A DNA stretch of 8,943 bases from an uncultured Eubacteriales bacterium (lineage in GTDB: Bacteria > Bacillota > Clostridia > Peptostreptococcales > Anaerovoracaceae): NCBI GenBank assembly GCA_902765035.1, contig CACWYF010000034.1, forward strand, positions 1 through 8,943. The letters are read 5' to 3'. Position 1 is the stretch's first letter, and each line of letters begins with the position of its first letter. Below, one piece after another: positions 1-8,700 of the stretch. The notes below the pieces were generated by a model that was given only the letters and a program-made list of their open reading frames with translations, made no database searches and was not told the DNA's origin. A program made the position numbers and the translations under genes.

Positions 1-2877
1 TGGGACACTCACGGACTTCCTGTTGAGATCGAGGTAGAAAAGCAGCTCGGATTCAGCGGAAAGCAGAACATCGAGTAGTACGGCATAAAAGAGTTCAACG
101 AGAAATGCCGTGAATCAGTATTCAAGTACACTCAGATGTGGACAGACATGTCCGACAAGATGGCGTATCTTGCAGACATGGACGATCCATATATCACATA
201 TAAGAATGACTACATCGAGACCGGGTGGTGGATCATCAAGAACGCATTCGACAAGGGACTCGTGTATGAGGGATACAAGATCCTGCCATACTGCCCTAGA
301 TGCGGAACAGGCCTTTCATCACACGAGGTAGCGCAGGGCTACAAAGACATCAAAGTCAACACTCTTACATGCAAGTTCAGACGTACAGGTGTTGATCACG
401 ATAACGAATACTTCCTCGCATGGACCACAACACCATGGACACTCGCATCTAACATCGCTTTGACAGTAGGACCTGATATTGACTACGTTAAGTGTCTGAT
501 GAAGAGCGGCGAGAATGAAGGCAATCTCCTCTGGGTAGCAGAGGCGCTCGCTGACAAGACATTCGGTAAGGATGAGTACGAAGTAGTTGAGAAGTGCAAG
601 GGCTCTGACATGGAGTACTGGACATATGAGCAGCTCGAGCCGTTCTGTGTTCCGGATAAGGGCAAAGCAGCTTTCATCGTTACTTGCATGGATTACGTCA
701 GCACTGAGGATGGTACCGGTATCGTTCATACGGCTCCTGCATTCGGTGAAGACGACTACAACTGCGGACGCAAGTACAACCTCGCAGTACTGCAGCCTGT
801 AGATGAGAGGGGATGCTATACCGAGACTCCTTGGAAGGGCAGATTCGTCATGGAAGACGGCCTCGATGTAGATATCATCAAATATCTCGCACAGGATGAC
901 AAGATCTATGCTAAGCAGAAGCTCGAGCACGCATATCCGCACTGCTGGAGATGCGGAACACCTCTCGTATACTATGCAAACAAGTCGTGGTACATCGAGA
1001 TGACCAAGCTGAGAGATCAGCTCGTTGCCAACAACAACACAGTCAACTGGTTCCCTCCATATGTCGGAGAGAAGAGATTCGGTAACTGGCTCGAAGAGGT
1101 CAAGGACTGGGCTATCTCAAGATCAAGATACTGGGGAACACCGATCCCTATCTGGAAGTGCGAATGCGGACACCTTCACTGCGTAGGTTCCCGTGAGCAG
1201 CTTGTCAACGATGTAGAGCAGGATATCGATGAGACTATTGAGCTCCACAGACCGTATGTTGATGAGATCACTATCAAGTGTCCTGAGTGCGGAAAGAGCA
1301 TGCACAGGATCCCTGAGGTAATGGACTGCTGGTTCGACTCCGGAGCTATGCCGTTCGCACAGTGGCATTACCCGTTTGAGAACGCTGAGAGATTCGACAA
1401 GGAACTGTTCCCTGCAGACTTCATATGCGAGGGTATCGACCAGACAAGAGGATGGTTCTACTCACTCATGGCTGTTTCCACGATAGTAAAGGGCTGCGCT
1501 CCTTACAGGAACGTACTTGTAAACGACCTGATCCTCGACAAGAACGGCAAGAAGATGTCCAAGCACGTCGGAAACACCGTAAATCCGTTCGAGATGATGG
1601 ATAAGTACGGTGCTGACGCCGTAAGATGGTACCTCGTATACGGTTCACCTGCATGGACACCTACCAAGTTCGACGAAGAGGGCGTCAAGGAAGTTATCAA
1701 GAAGGTATTCAGCACACTGAGAAATACATACAACTTCTTCTGCCTCTATGCGAACATCGACAACGTTGAAGCAGACAAGCTGGACGTTCCATACGAAGAG
1801 AGACCTGAGCTCGACAGATGGATCATCTCCAAGTACAACAGACTGATCAAGACTACTACTGAGTACATGGATGTTTATGATCACATGAACACAGTAAGAG
1901 CTATCGGTGAGTTCATCGACAGTGATCTCTCCAACTGGTACATCAGAAGAGCAAGAAGAAGATTCTTTGCTGAGGGAATGAGCACTGACAAGAAGGCTGC
2001 TTATGCAACTACTTATGAAGTGCTGACAGGTGTTGCCAAGATGATGGCTCCTGTTGCTCCGTTCATCTCTGATGAGATCTACACCAAGCTGACAGGTGAG
2101 GCAACAGTACATACCGCTTACTATCCGGAAGCAAGAGAAGACCTGATCGACGAGAAGGTAGAGGAGAGAATGGACCTCGTCAAGACTCTCGTCAACCTCG
2201 GCCGCAGCACAAGAGAGCAGGAGAAGCTCAAGGTAAGACAGCCGCTGTCCAAGGTTATCGTTGACGGAAGATATAAGGACGTAATCGACGACCTCACACC
2301 GCTGATCACTGAAGAGCTCAACGTCAAGGAAGTACAGTTCGAGAACGATCTCGACAAGTACATGAACTTCCAGGTAAAGCCTAACTTCAGAGCAGCTGGT
2401 CCTGTACTCGGCAAGAACGTCAAGGCATTCGGCGCTGCTCTTGCACAGGCTGATGCAAAGGCTCTTATCGCAGAGATCGGAAACGGTCCTGTTGAGATGG
2501 AGCTTGCAGGCGAGAAGTATGAGATCACAGAGGAACTCCTCGACGTAAGGATCTCTTCGAAGGAAGGCTTCGTCGTAGGTATGGACAACAACGTATTCGT
2601 TATCCTCGATACAACTCTTACTCCGGAGCTCATCGAGCAGGGTTATGTAAGAGAGATGATCTCCAAGATCCAGCAGCTGCGTAAGCAGGCTGACTTCGAA
2701 ATGATGACTGAAATAAAGATCTACATCTGCGCTGATGATGAGATCGGATCTGCTGTCAGAAATGCAGAAGATTTCATCAAGGACGAGACCATCGCTGTAT
2801 CGATCGAAGACAAGGCAGATCTGCCTGAATTCGACATCAACGGACACAAGACCGGTATCGCTGTAGAGCGCGTTTAA
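1..2877 (+). CDS. ileS: Isoleucyl-tRNA synthetase, eukaryote-like (IleS2) type, 5'-partial and interrupted by an in-frame TAG
   Basis: The product charges tRNA-Ile with isoleucine in the cytoplasm and edits mischarged valine. Translation from base 1 opens with WDTHGLPVEIEVEKQLG, a hallmark of class I IleRS. The HIGH motif lies upstream of the window. The frame is broken by TAG at codon 26 (76-78), then stays open to TAA at 2875-2877; the first in-frame ATG after the stop is at 136 and has no clear ribosome binding site. Later landmarks, by window codon: CPRCGTGLSSHEV (98-110), the CP1 editing motif TTTPWTL, APAFGEDDY, HCWRCGTPL (314-322), two further Cys pairs (from codons 387 and 427), DCWFDSGAMPF, GIDQTRGWFYSL, and KMSKH (518-522) in place of KMSKS. 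The tail carries the anticodon-binding region and ends with the LTPELIEQGYVREMI block. The 958 codons plus roughly 85 missing residues fit the long IleS2 class (about 1040), which family knowledge links to mupirocin tolerance (inference here). Product identity is very secure; whether the gene is intact is not. Confidence 0.95.
76..78 (+). other. Premature in-frame TAG codon in ileS
   Basis: The frame reads ...KQNIE-stop-YGIKEFNEKC... with clear IleRS sequence on both sides and no shift of frame, so this is a single-codon nonsense change and not an indel. Homologues usually have Lys, Glu or Gln here, and AAG, GAG and CAG are each one base from TAG. It is the only in-frame TAG among about 2,935 codons read in the window; the four gene ends that are visible all use TAA. 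An assembly or sequencing error is the simplest cause. A real mutation in part of a population, or readthrough, remains possible. Confidence 0.9.
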
Positions 2878-2884
2878 CCTGGAT

Positions 2885-3922
2885 ATGTCAGATATAACCG
2901 CAAACATACTGAGTTATTCTCTCCCTGAGCTGGAAGCACTGGTTCTCAGCATGGGGGAGAAGAAGTTCAGGGCAAAACAGATATTCGGATGGCTCGCAAG
3001 GGGTGCGGCATCTTATGATGAGATGTCTAATGTTCCTGCGGGCCTCCGCAGAAATCTTGCTGAGAACGGATACTATATAGGCCAGCCTGAAGTCGTCACT
3101 ATGCAGGAGTCAAAGTCTGACGGCACCAGGAAATGTCTGTATGAGTTCAGTGACGGCGCGAGAGTTGAGTCTGTATTCATGAAATACAGCTACGGCAACT
3201 CCATCTGCATATCGACTCAGGTCGGATGCCTCATGGGCTGCACCTTCTGTGCTTCCACCATGGACGGAAAGCAGAGAGACCTTACAGCGGGTGAGATGCT
3301 CGGTGAGGTCCTGAAAATGAAAAGAGTCACAGGCGAAGATATAAATCACATCGTACTGATGGGAATGGGCGAGCCTCTTGACAATTACGAAGAGGTGTCA
3401 AAATTCCTGAAGCTCATAAACTCTCCTGAAGGTGTCAATCTGAGCCTCAGGAACATAACGCTTTCGACCTGCGGCATCATACCGGGCATATACAGATTCG
3501 CTGAGGACTTTCCTCAGGTCAATCTGGCAGTCTCACTGCACGCCCCGAATGATGAGATAAGACGCAGGACCATGCCGGTCGCGAGGAAGTACGGCTATGA
3601 CGATCTCATGAAGGCATGCAGAGACTACACTGAGAAGACTCACAGAAGGATAACCTTCGAGTATGCTCTCATCAGAGGAGTCAACGACTCACCTGAAAAT
3701 GCAGAAGAGCTGGCTGACCATCTGAAGGGATGGCTGACACATGTCAATCTCATACCACTGAACGAAGTGAAGGGAAGAGACTACAGGACAGCTGAAGGAA
3801 GCAGCGTCCTGGCTTTCAGAAAAGTCCTGGAAAAGAGAGGCATCGCCGCTACTGTCAGGAGAACGCTCGGAAGCGACATCGATGCTGCTTGCGGACAGCT
3901 GAGAGCATCAGCTGAAAGATAA
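2885..3922 (+). CDS. rlmN: Dual-specificity radical SAM methyltransferase RlmN (23S rRNA A2503 / tRNA A37, C2-methyladenosine)
   Basis: RlmN uses a 4Fe-4S cluster and S-adenosylmethionine to methylate C2 of adenine 2503 in 23S rRNA and adenine 37 in some tRNAs, tuning the peptidyl transferase centre and decoding. The 345-residue protein has the family's usual length. An N-terminal helical domain (about 1-90, with KKFRAKQIFGWL) precedes the radical SAM barrel. Cluster ligands are C115, C119 and C122 in CLMGCTFC, followed by GMGEPLDNY (160-168) and the AVSLHAPNDEIRRRTMPV block (215-232). The C-terminal block RRTLGSDIDAACGQL holds C336, matching the catalytic cysteine that is methylated in known RlmN, which argues against a relative lacking that chemistry. 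The ATG lies 7 bases after the ileS stop and has no good Shine-Dalgarno sequence, so translation is probably coupled to ileS. The start matches the family's usual N-terminus. Confidence 0.97.
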   Translation: MSDITANILSYSLPELEALVLSMGEKKFRAKQIFGWLARGAASYDEMSNVPAGLRRNLAENGYYIGQPEVVTMQESKSDGTRKCLYEFSDGARVESVFMKYSYGNSICISTQVGCLMGCTFCASTMDGKQRDLTAGEMLGEVLKMKRVTGEDINHIVLMGMGEPLDNYEEVSKFLKLINSPEGVNLSLRNITLSTCGIIPGIYRFAEDFPQVNLAVSLHAPNDEIRRRTMPVARKYGYDDLMKACRDYTEKTHRRITFEYALIRGVNDSPENAEELADHLKGWLTHVNLIPLNEVKGRDYRTAEGSSVLAFRKVLEKRGIAATVRRTLGSDIDAACGQLRASAER

Positions 3923-3954
3923 ATACCTGTTTTGCATAAAACATACGAGGGTAT
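3923..3954 (+). repeat. Intergenic hairpin-like element, copy 1 (rlmN-plsX gap)
   Basis: Right after the rlmN stop lies CTGTTTTGCATAAAA (3927-3941), repeated exactly at 5030-5044. Within it TGTTTT (3928-3933) can pair with AAAACA (3938-3943), six base pairs around a GCAT loop. An outer ATACC (3923-3927) can also pair with GGTAT (3950-3954), leaving six bases unpaired on the 3' side. No GC-rich stem with a T run follows, so it is not an ordinary intrinsic terminator. It could be an operator for a dimeric regulator, an RNA processing site or a small dispersed repeat; the sequence alone does not decide. Confidence 0.6.
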
Positions 3955-3969
3955 TCAGACACAAATTAC

Positions 3970-3974
3970 AAGGT
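3970..3974 (+). promoter_or_regulatory. Probable ribosome binding site of plsX
   Basis: AAGGT sits 9 bases before the plsX ATG at 3984. It is a partial match to AAGGAGG and the best candidate in the gap. It supports the start that gives the family's usual MKIIVDGMGGDNAP beginning. Confidence 0.55.
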
Positions 3975-3983
3975 AACAGAGAG

Positions 3984-5027
3984 ATGAAAATAATCGTAGA
4001 CGGAATGGGAGGAGATAATGCTCCTCAGGAAATAGTAAAAGGCACTATCAAAGCTGCTTCGGAGCTCGCATCCACTGAGCCTGATGTCACTGTTTCGATA
4101 ATCGGACCTGAAGAACTCATAGGCAACTGCCTTAAGGAGAACGGATGGAACGGATCGAATATCGAAGTGATCGATGCTACGGAAGTCATCACCAATGATG
4201 AAGCTCCTGCAATGGCTGTAAGAAGGAAAAAGGATTCCACAATAGTCAAGGCTCTGAATCTCATCAAGAAAGGTGAGGCAGATGCGCTCATCTCCGCAGG
4301 CAGCACAGGTGCACTTCTTGCGGGCGGTCTTGTGACGCTCGGAAGGATCAAGGGAATAAGAAGACCTGCCATAGCCGCATGGTTTCCTAAGCTCCATAAC
4401 GGCGGAACGACTCTTCTTCTTGACTGCGGCGCCAATGTCGAAGCCAAGCCGGAATACATATTCCAGAACGGAATCATGGGTGCGATGTATGTTGAAGGAG
4501 TCAAGGGCATAAAGAATCCTGAGGTCCGCCTTCTCAATATCGGCGCAGAGGAGACCAAGGGCGACGAGCTACATAAGGAAGCTCACAGACTTCTTGCATC
4601 GGGCAGCATCAATTTTACCGGAAATATTGAAGGCCGCGACGTTGCAGTAACTGACTGTGAAGTCGTCATTACTGACGGTTTTTCGGGAAATGTTTTCCTC
4701 AAGAGCAGTGAAGGAGCAGTCCTTGCTGTCATGAACAGGTTCAAGGAAAAGCTGCAGGAAGGACTCAAGGCAAAGCTCGGCGCTCTGCTTGCTTACTCCA
4801 AGATCAAAGAACTCAAGCAGATCTTTGACTATGCTGATGTAGGCGGCGCTCCGATCCTCGGCCTTAAAGGCGCAGTGCTCAAGGTCCACGGCAACTCCGG
4901 AGAGAGAGAAGTGTACTACGCGATCATTAAGGCGATCCCTTATATCCGCAACAATGTAACTCAGATGATAGCTGACGCTGTTACTCAGAATGAGGAACTT
5001 TTCAAGACAGATTCCGCCGAAGAATAA
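3984..5027 (+). CDS. plsX: Phosphate acyltransferase PlsX (acyl-ACP:phosphate acyltransferase)
   Basis: PlsX converts acyl-ACP and phosphate to acyl-phosphate, which PlsY uses to acylate glycerol-3-phosphate, the first step of phospholipid synthesis in most bacteria. It is a soluble, membrane-associated enzyme. The 347 residues match the family's usual length. Clear family marks are the N-terminal MKIIVDGMGGDNAPQEIVKG, ALISAGSTGALLAGG (about 98-112), LLLDCGANVEAKPEY (about 139-153), NIGAEETKGDELHKEAH, ITDGFSGNVFLKSSEG (about 229-244) and the closing block GGAPILGLKGAVLKVHGNS. No signal peptide or membrane segment is seen, as expected. It lies 61 bases after rlmN and 56 before rnc. In many Bacillota plsX is next to fab genes or acpP; here neither adjoins it, and rnc follows directly. 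A near-palindromic element precedes it, but it does not resemble the FapR operator as I know it. Confidence 0.97.
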   Translation: MKIIVDGMGGDNAPQEIVKGTIKAASELASTEPDVTVSIIGPEELIGNCLKENGWNGSNIEVIDATEVITNDEAPAMAVRRKKDSTIVKALNLIKKGEADALISAGSTGALLAGGLVTLGRIKGIRRPAIAAWFPKLHNGGTTLLLDCGANVEAKPEYIFQNGIMGAMYVEGVKGIKNPEVRLLNIGAEETKGDELHKEAHRLLASGSINFTGNIEGRDVAVTDCEVVITDGFSGNVFLKSSEGAVLAVMNRFKEKLQEGLKAKLGALLAYSKIKELKQIFDYADVGGAPILGLKGAVLKVHGNSGEREVYYAIIKAIPYIRNNVTQMIADAVTQNEELFKTDSAEE

Positions 5028-5046
5028 TACTGTTTTGCATAAAATA
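5027..5046 (+). repeat. Intergenic hairpin-like element, copy 2 (plsX-rnc gap)
   Basis: This copy begins at the plsX stop codon and contains CTGTTTTGCATAAAA (5030-5044), identical to 3927-3941, plus a shared ATAC just before it with a one-base length difference. TGTTTT (5031-5036) can pair with AAAATA (5041-5046) around the same GCAT loop. The change from C to T in the right arm turns one G-C pair into G-U, so the RNA fold is kept while exact DNA symmetry is lost. That weakly favours a role in RNA, but one difference cannot prove it. Confidence 0.6.
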
Positions 5047-5050
5047 TTGA

Positions 5051-5067
5051 TGCCGCATCAGGCGGCA
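5051..5067 (+). promoter_or_regulatory. Small hairpin directly before the rnc ribosome binding site
   Basis: TGCCGC (5051-5056) and GCGGCA (5062-5067) form a perfect six-base-pair stem around the loop ATCAG. The last stem base is the first A of the AGGAGGT ribosome binding site. There is no T run after it, so it is not a terminator. It might modulate access to the ribosome binding site or act as an RNA processing signal; it is too short to be a standard RNase III substrate by itself. Confidence 0.45.
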
Positions 5068-5073
5068 GGAGGT
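5067..5073 (+). promoter_or_regulatory. Ribosome binding site of rnc
   Basis: AGGAGGT is a near-complete anti-Shine-Dalgarno match, 10 bases before the ATG at 5084. It is the strongest ribosome binding site in the window and fixes the rnc start. Confidence 0.85.
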
Positions 5074-5083
5074 TATTGCTTAT

Positions 5084-5776
5084 ATGAAAGAAGTACATGA
5101 GCTTCTTGAAAAACTGGGGTACAGGTTCAGAGATGAGTCGCTGCTCGTAAATGCACTGACTCACAGCTCATATTCCTCAGAACATAAAATGCCGTATGCG
5201 TCCAACAATGAAAGACTTGAGTTCATAGGCGATGCATATGTGGACGCCGCTGTGGGAGCTGAGATATTCATGATAATGCAGGATGCTCCTGAAGGCGTTC
5301 TGTCCAAAAACAGAGCGGATGTAGTCCGCGAGGAGTCTCTGGCAGATGCAGCCAGAGGCATTGGCCTCGGAGATTATATCTACATGGGAAAGGGCGAAGA
5401 GGCGACCGGCGGGAGGAACAAGGATTCCATACTTGCCGACTGCTTTGAAGCTGTTATCGGCGCCATCATAATCGACGGCGGATACGATGCAGGAAGAAAG
5501 GTCGTTCTTGAACTTCTGGGCGAGAAGATAAGCCTCGCTGTTGCAGGCAAGCTCAGAAACGACTACAAGACCATGCTCCAGGAGAAGATCCAGGAGAAAG
5601 AGCACGATATAAGGATCAGATACAACACGGTATCTGAAAGCGGTCCTGACCACAACAAGACATTCACGGTTGAAGTAGTAGCCGGTGAAAAGGTCATCGG
5701 AAGAGGACAGGGAAAGAGCAAGGCCAAAGCTGAACAGGAAGCTGCAAAGGATGCACTTTCGAAGGGAGTAAAGTAA
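5084..5776 (+). CDS. rnc: Ribonuclease III
   Basis: RNase III cuts double-stranded RNA; it releases 16S and 23S precursors from the rRNA transcript and turns over structured mRNAs. The 230-residue protein has the usual length and both domains. The nuclease domain (about 1-150) contains THSSY, then NERLEFIGDAYVDA (42-55), a variant of the signature commonly seen as ERLEFLGDAVLEL. Acidic residues expected at the metal site are present: E43, E46, D50, E70 in APEGVLSKNRADVV, and D119 and E122 in ADCFEAVIGAI. The double-stranded RNA binding domain (about 158-228) has DYKTMLQEKIQE, GPDHNKTFTVEV and the basic GKSKAKAEQEAAKDAL helix. The ATG is fixed by AGGAGGT upstream. The stop TAA touches the smc start, with no gap. 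The rnc-smc pairing is common in Bacillota; acpP, often found just before rnc there, is absent. Confidence 0.97.
   Translation: MKEVHELLEKLGYRFRDESLLVNALTHSSYSSEHKMPYASNNERLEFIGDAYVDAAVGAEIFMIMQDAPEGVLSKNRADVVREESLADAARGIGLGDYIYMGKGEEATGGRNKDSILADCFEAVIGAIIIDGGYDAGRKVVLELLGEKISLAVAGKLRNDYKTMLQEKIQEKEHDIRIRYNTVSESGPDHNKTFTVEVVAGEKVIGRGQGKSKAKAEQEAAKDALSKGVK
5764..5768 (+). promoter_or_regulatory. Ribosome binding site of smc, inside the end of rnc
   Basis: GGGAG, within AAGGGAGT, lies 8 bases before the GTG at 5777 and inside the last codons of rnc. Its spacing supports the GTG start over the next in-frame ATG at 5798. Confidence 0.7.
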
Positions 5777-8700
5777 GTGTATTTCAAGCGAATAGAGATG
5801 CAGGGGTTCAAGTCATTTGCTGACCCTGTGAGTATTGAACTGAATGACGGTATCACATGTATCATCGGTCCTAACGGCAGCGGCAAGAGCAACATCAGTG
5901 ACGCTCTCAGATGGGTCCTCGGTGAACAGAGCTCCAAGCAGCTGCGAGGCAGCAAGATGCAGGATGTTATTTTTGCCGGAACCGCGACAAGAAAGCCTAA
6001 GGGAATGGCAGAGGTAACTCTTGTCATAGACAATTCTACCGGGATACTTCCTCTTGAATACAGCGAGGTCGCTGTCACAAGAAGGATGTTCAGATCGGGA
6101 GAGAGTGAATACCTGATAAACGGCAGCCAGTGCAGACTCAGAGACATCAGAGAGCTGTTCATGGACACCGGTATCGGTGTAGAAGGCTATTCGATCATCG
6201 GACAGGGCAAAATCGCAGATATCGTCAGCACCAGACCTGAGAACAGGCGGCAGATCTTCGAGGAAGCCGCAGGCGTAGTTCTGTACAAGAGCAGAAAGGC
6301 AGAGGCGGAAAACAAGCTCAAGTCTGCATCAGCCAATCTTGAACGTGTAAGAGACATAATTGCAGAGATAGAAGGACGTATCGGAGGCCTGAAGGAGGAT
6401 TCTGAAAAGGCAACCGAGTATCTTGAGCTGCGTGAAAGATATAAGTACCTCACGATCAATATCATCCTGCATAATCTGGACAGTCTGTCGGCGAGCGTTG
6501 AGACAGGAAAGGCTGATCTTGAAGAGCTTGCAGGAAGACTTGCAGATTATGATGCAAGGCTCAGCAGGATAGACGAGAGCCTTGAAAAGAGCCGTGAGGA
6601 TGATTCAGAGCTGACAGAAAACTATGCCGGAGCCAACAGCGAGCTGCTGACAATAATCGATGAACTCAATACCATCACAAGCGGAGGCGAACTCAACAAG
6701 GAAAAGCTCGCCGGAATAGAACGTGAGCTGGCAAGGATCAATGACGAGATCACTTCATCTGAGGAAAAGCTCGCGTCAGCAAGAGAAGAGCTTACTGAAC
6801 TCGAAGCACATGATGCAGAGCTCAATGCTGAAGTCGAATCCGTAAGAGAAGAGCTCCATAAGGCTGTCATAGAGTACAGTGCTCACAGCTCACAGTCAGC
6901 AGATATAAACACAAGGATCGAAGATCTCAGAAGCCACATGATAGATCTGAGCAATCAGAATGTCGGCAGAAATGCTGAGATCAATACTCTTAACAACTAT
7001 AAGAAGACGCTCGAAGAGAGAAGTGAAGCGATCAGAGAGGAATTCGAGGGCAGAGATAAGGCTGAAGCGGAAAACCGTGCCAGTCTGGAGAGACTCGAAG
7101 ACGAGATCGCGGAGAGCGGCAAGGTCCTTGAGCGTGAGAAGGAAAAGATCTTCGAGATTGCCAATAATATAATATCGTCGACTAAATGCATCGACGAACT
7201 CAATGCGGAGATCAAGGAGATCACCGACAAATCCTCAAGAGCTGCTGCCAGACGCAGCACTATTGAGGAAATGGAAGCCAACTATGAGGGATACAACAAT
7301 ACCGTCAGGTCCCTGATGCAGCAGCATCTGAGCGGCATCATAGGCACCGTATCGGATATAATCACAGTTCCTGACGGTTATGAGACAGCTGTCGAGACAG
7401 CACTCGGCGGATCACTCCAGCACATTGTCTGCAGCACTGATGCAGATGCAAAGTCAGCGGTCAGATGGCTCAAGTCAACAAAGTCCGGACGTGCTACTTT
7501 CCTGCCGGTCGAGTCAGTAAAGTCTGACAGGATCGATCCGGGCAGCAGAGTCACCGGTGTTAGAGGATATCTCGGGATAGCCTCTGACATGGTCAGCGGT
7601 GAAGACAGATTCTCGGAGATCATAGAGTATCTTCTGTGCAGAGTCATCATAGCTGACAACATGGACAACGCGGTGCGCATTGCCAAGAGCGCTCCCGGAG
7701 GATTCCGCATCGTTACACTTGAGGGTGAAGTAATCAATTCATCCGGTGCGATCACCGGCGGCAGATTCGCCAACAAGTCCGCCAACCTTCTCGACAGAAA
7801 GAAGGAGATCTCTTCTCTGACAGAGACCATCAGGGGATATGAGAAGAAGATCGATGAACTGAATACAGATATTGAAGCTGAGAAGAAGCGTGAATCGGAT
7901 CTTGCTGATGACAGAGACCGTCAGAGGGAAAAGGTCACTGAGCTCGAGATCGCTTATAATATCCTGAAGGCTGACCGTGATCATGCCGAAGAGCTGGTCG
8001 CTGCGGATAACGGAGCCGCTGAAAGGTTCAGAAATGAGCTGAACACTATCGCTGAGGATATAAGCCGTGCCGATTCGATGATCTCAGGTTACAGAGAGAA
8101 GATCAGCGAGGCTGAAAAGGAGTATTCTGATTCTGAGAAGCAGGCTGACAGTCTCATGACTGAGCTCGATGAACTGAAGCCAGTCATTGAGGATGATAAT
8201 GAGAAGATCGTTGCGCTTAAGGTCAGGATCGGTGAATACGAGTCCAAGGTTCTCTCGAGAAATGAGATCATCGAGAGAGTACGTGACAACGTCACAGAGC
8301 TGGAAGCGGCTGTATCTGATTACAGGGAGGCTGCAGAAGAGCTCGAGGAATCGAGATCGCTTCTTACATCAAGCGGAGAAGAGCAGAGCGGCAAGGAGGA
8401 AGAACTCAGAGAGGCCAAGGATGCTCTTGAGGAAAGGATCAGAGACATTGCCTCCAGGCAGGAAGAAAACAGATCCCTGAGCGAGTCCCTTCTGTCTGAG
8501 CAGAAGGAGATACGTTCTTCTCTTGAAGATCTCAGGGAACAGAGATATAAGCTTGAGGTCAAGACGGCAAGGAACGAGACTCTGCTGGATACCCAGAAGG
8601 ACAAGCTCTGGGATGAATTCGAGGTTTCGTACGCCGAGGCCCTCGATATGAGGGCTCCTGACTTCGCCATTACTGCGGGAAACAGGGAGTCGAGAGAAGT

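Noticed and set aside
76..78. Genome-wide reassignment of TAG, or pyrrolysine insertion
   Set aside because: Only one in-frame TAG occurs in about 2,935 codons, and IleRS has no known need for pyrrolysine at this surface region, so an error or isolated mutation is far more likely.
110..331. A 73-codon + strand frame overlapping the start of ileS
   Set aside because: Out of frame with clear IleRS sequence, composition looks random, no homology recognised.
319..942. A 207-codon open frame on the - strand within ileS
   Set aside because: Same codon-bias shadow of ileS; no recognisable motif and no ribosome binding site seen.
1645..2907. A 420-codon open frame on the - strand, opposite ileS and the start of rlmN
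   Set aside because: Its codons align exactly with the ileS codons. Stops there would need TTA, CTA or TCA in the sense frame, codons this gene avoids. It matches no recognisable protein and lies entirely over a secure gene.
3923..3983. A possible promoter or FapR operator before plsX
   Set aside because: No -35/-10 pair with proper spacing is found, and the sequence does not resemble the FapR or FabT operators as I know them.
4007..4035. Strong ribosome-binding-like GGGAGGAG followed by ATG inside plsX
   Set aside because: It encodes the conserved GMGGDNAP residues of PlsX; the out-of-frame ATG at 4018 reaches a stop after five codons, so no product is expected.
6300..7300. Repeated GAG/GAA/AAG-rich patterns in smc that look like DNA repeats
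   Set aside because: They are the heptad-like Glu/Lys/Arg composition of the coiled coil; I saw no regular DNA unit.
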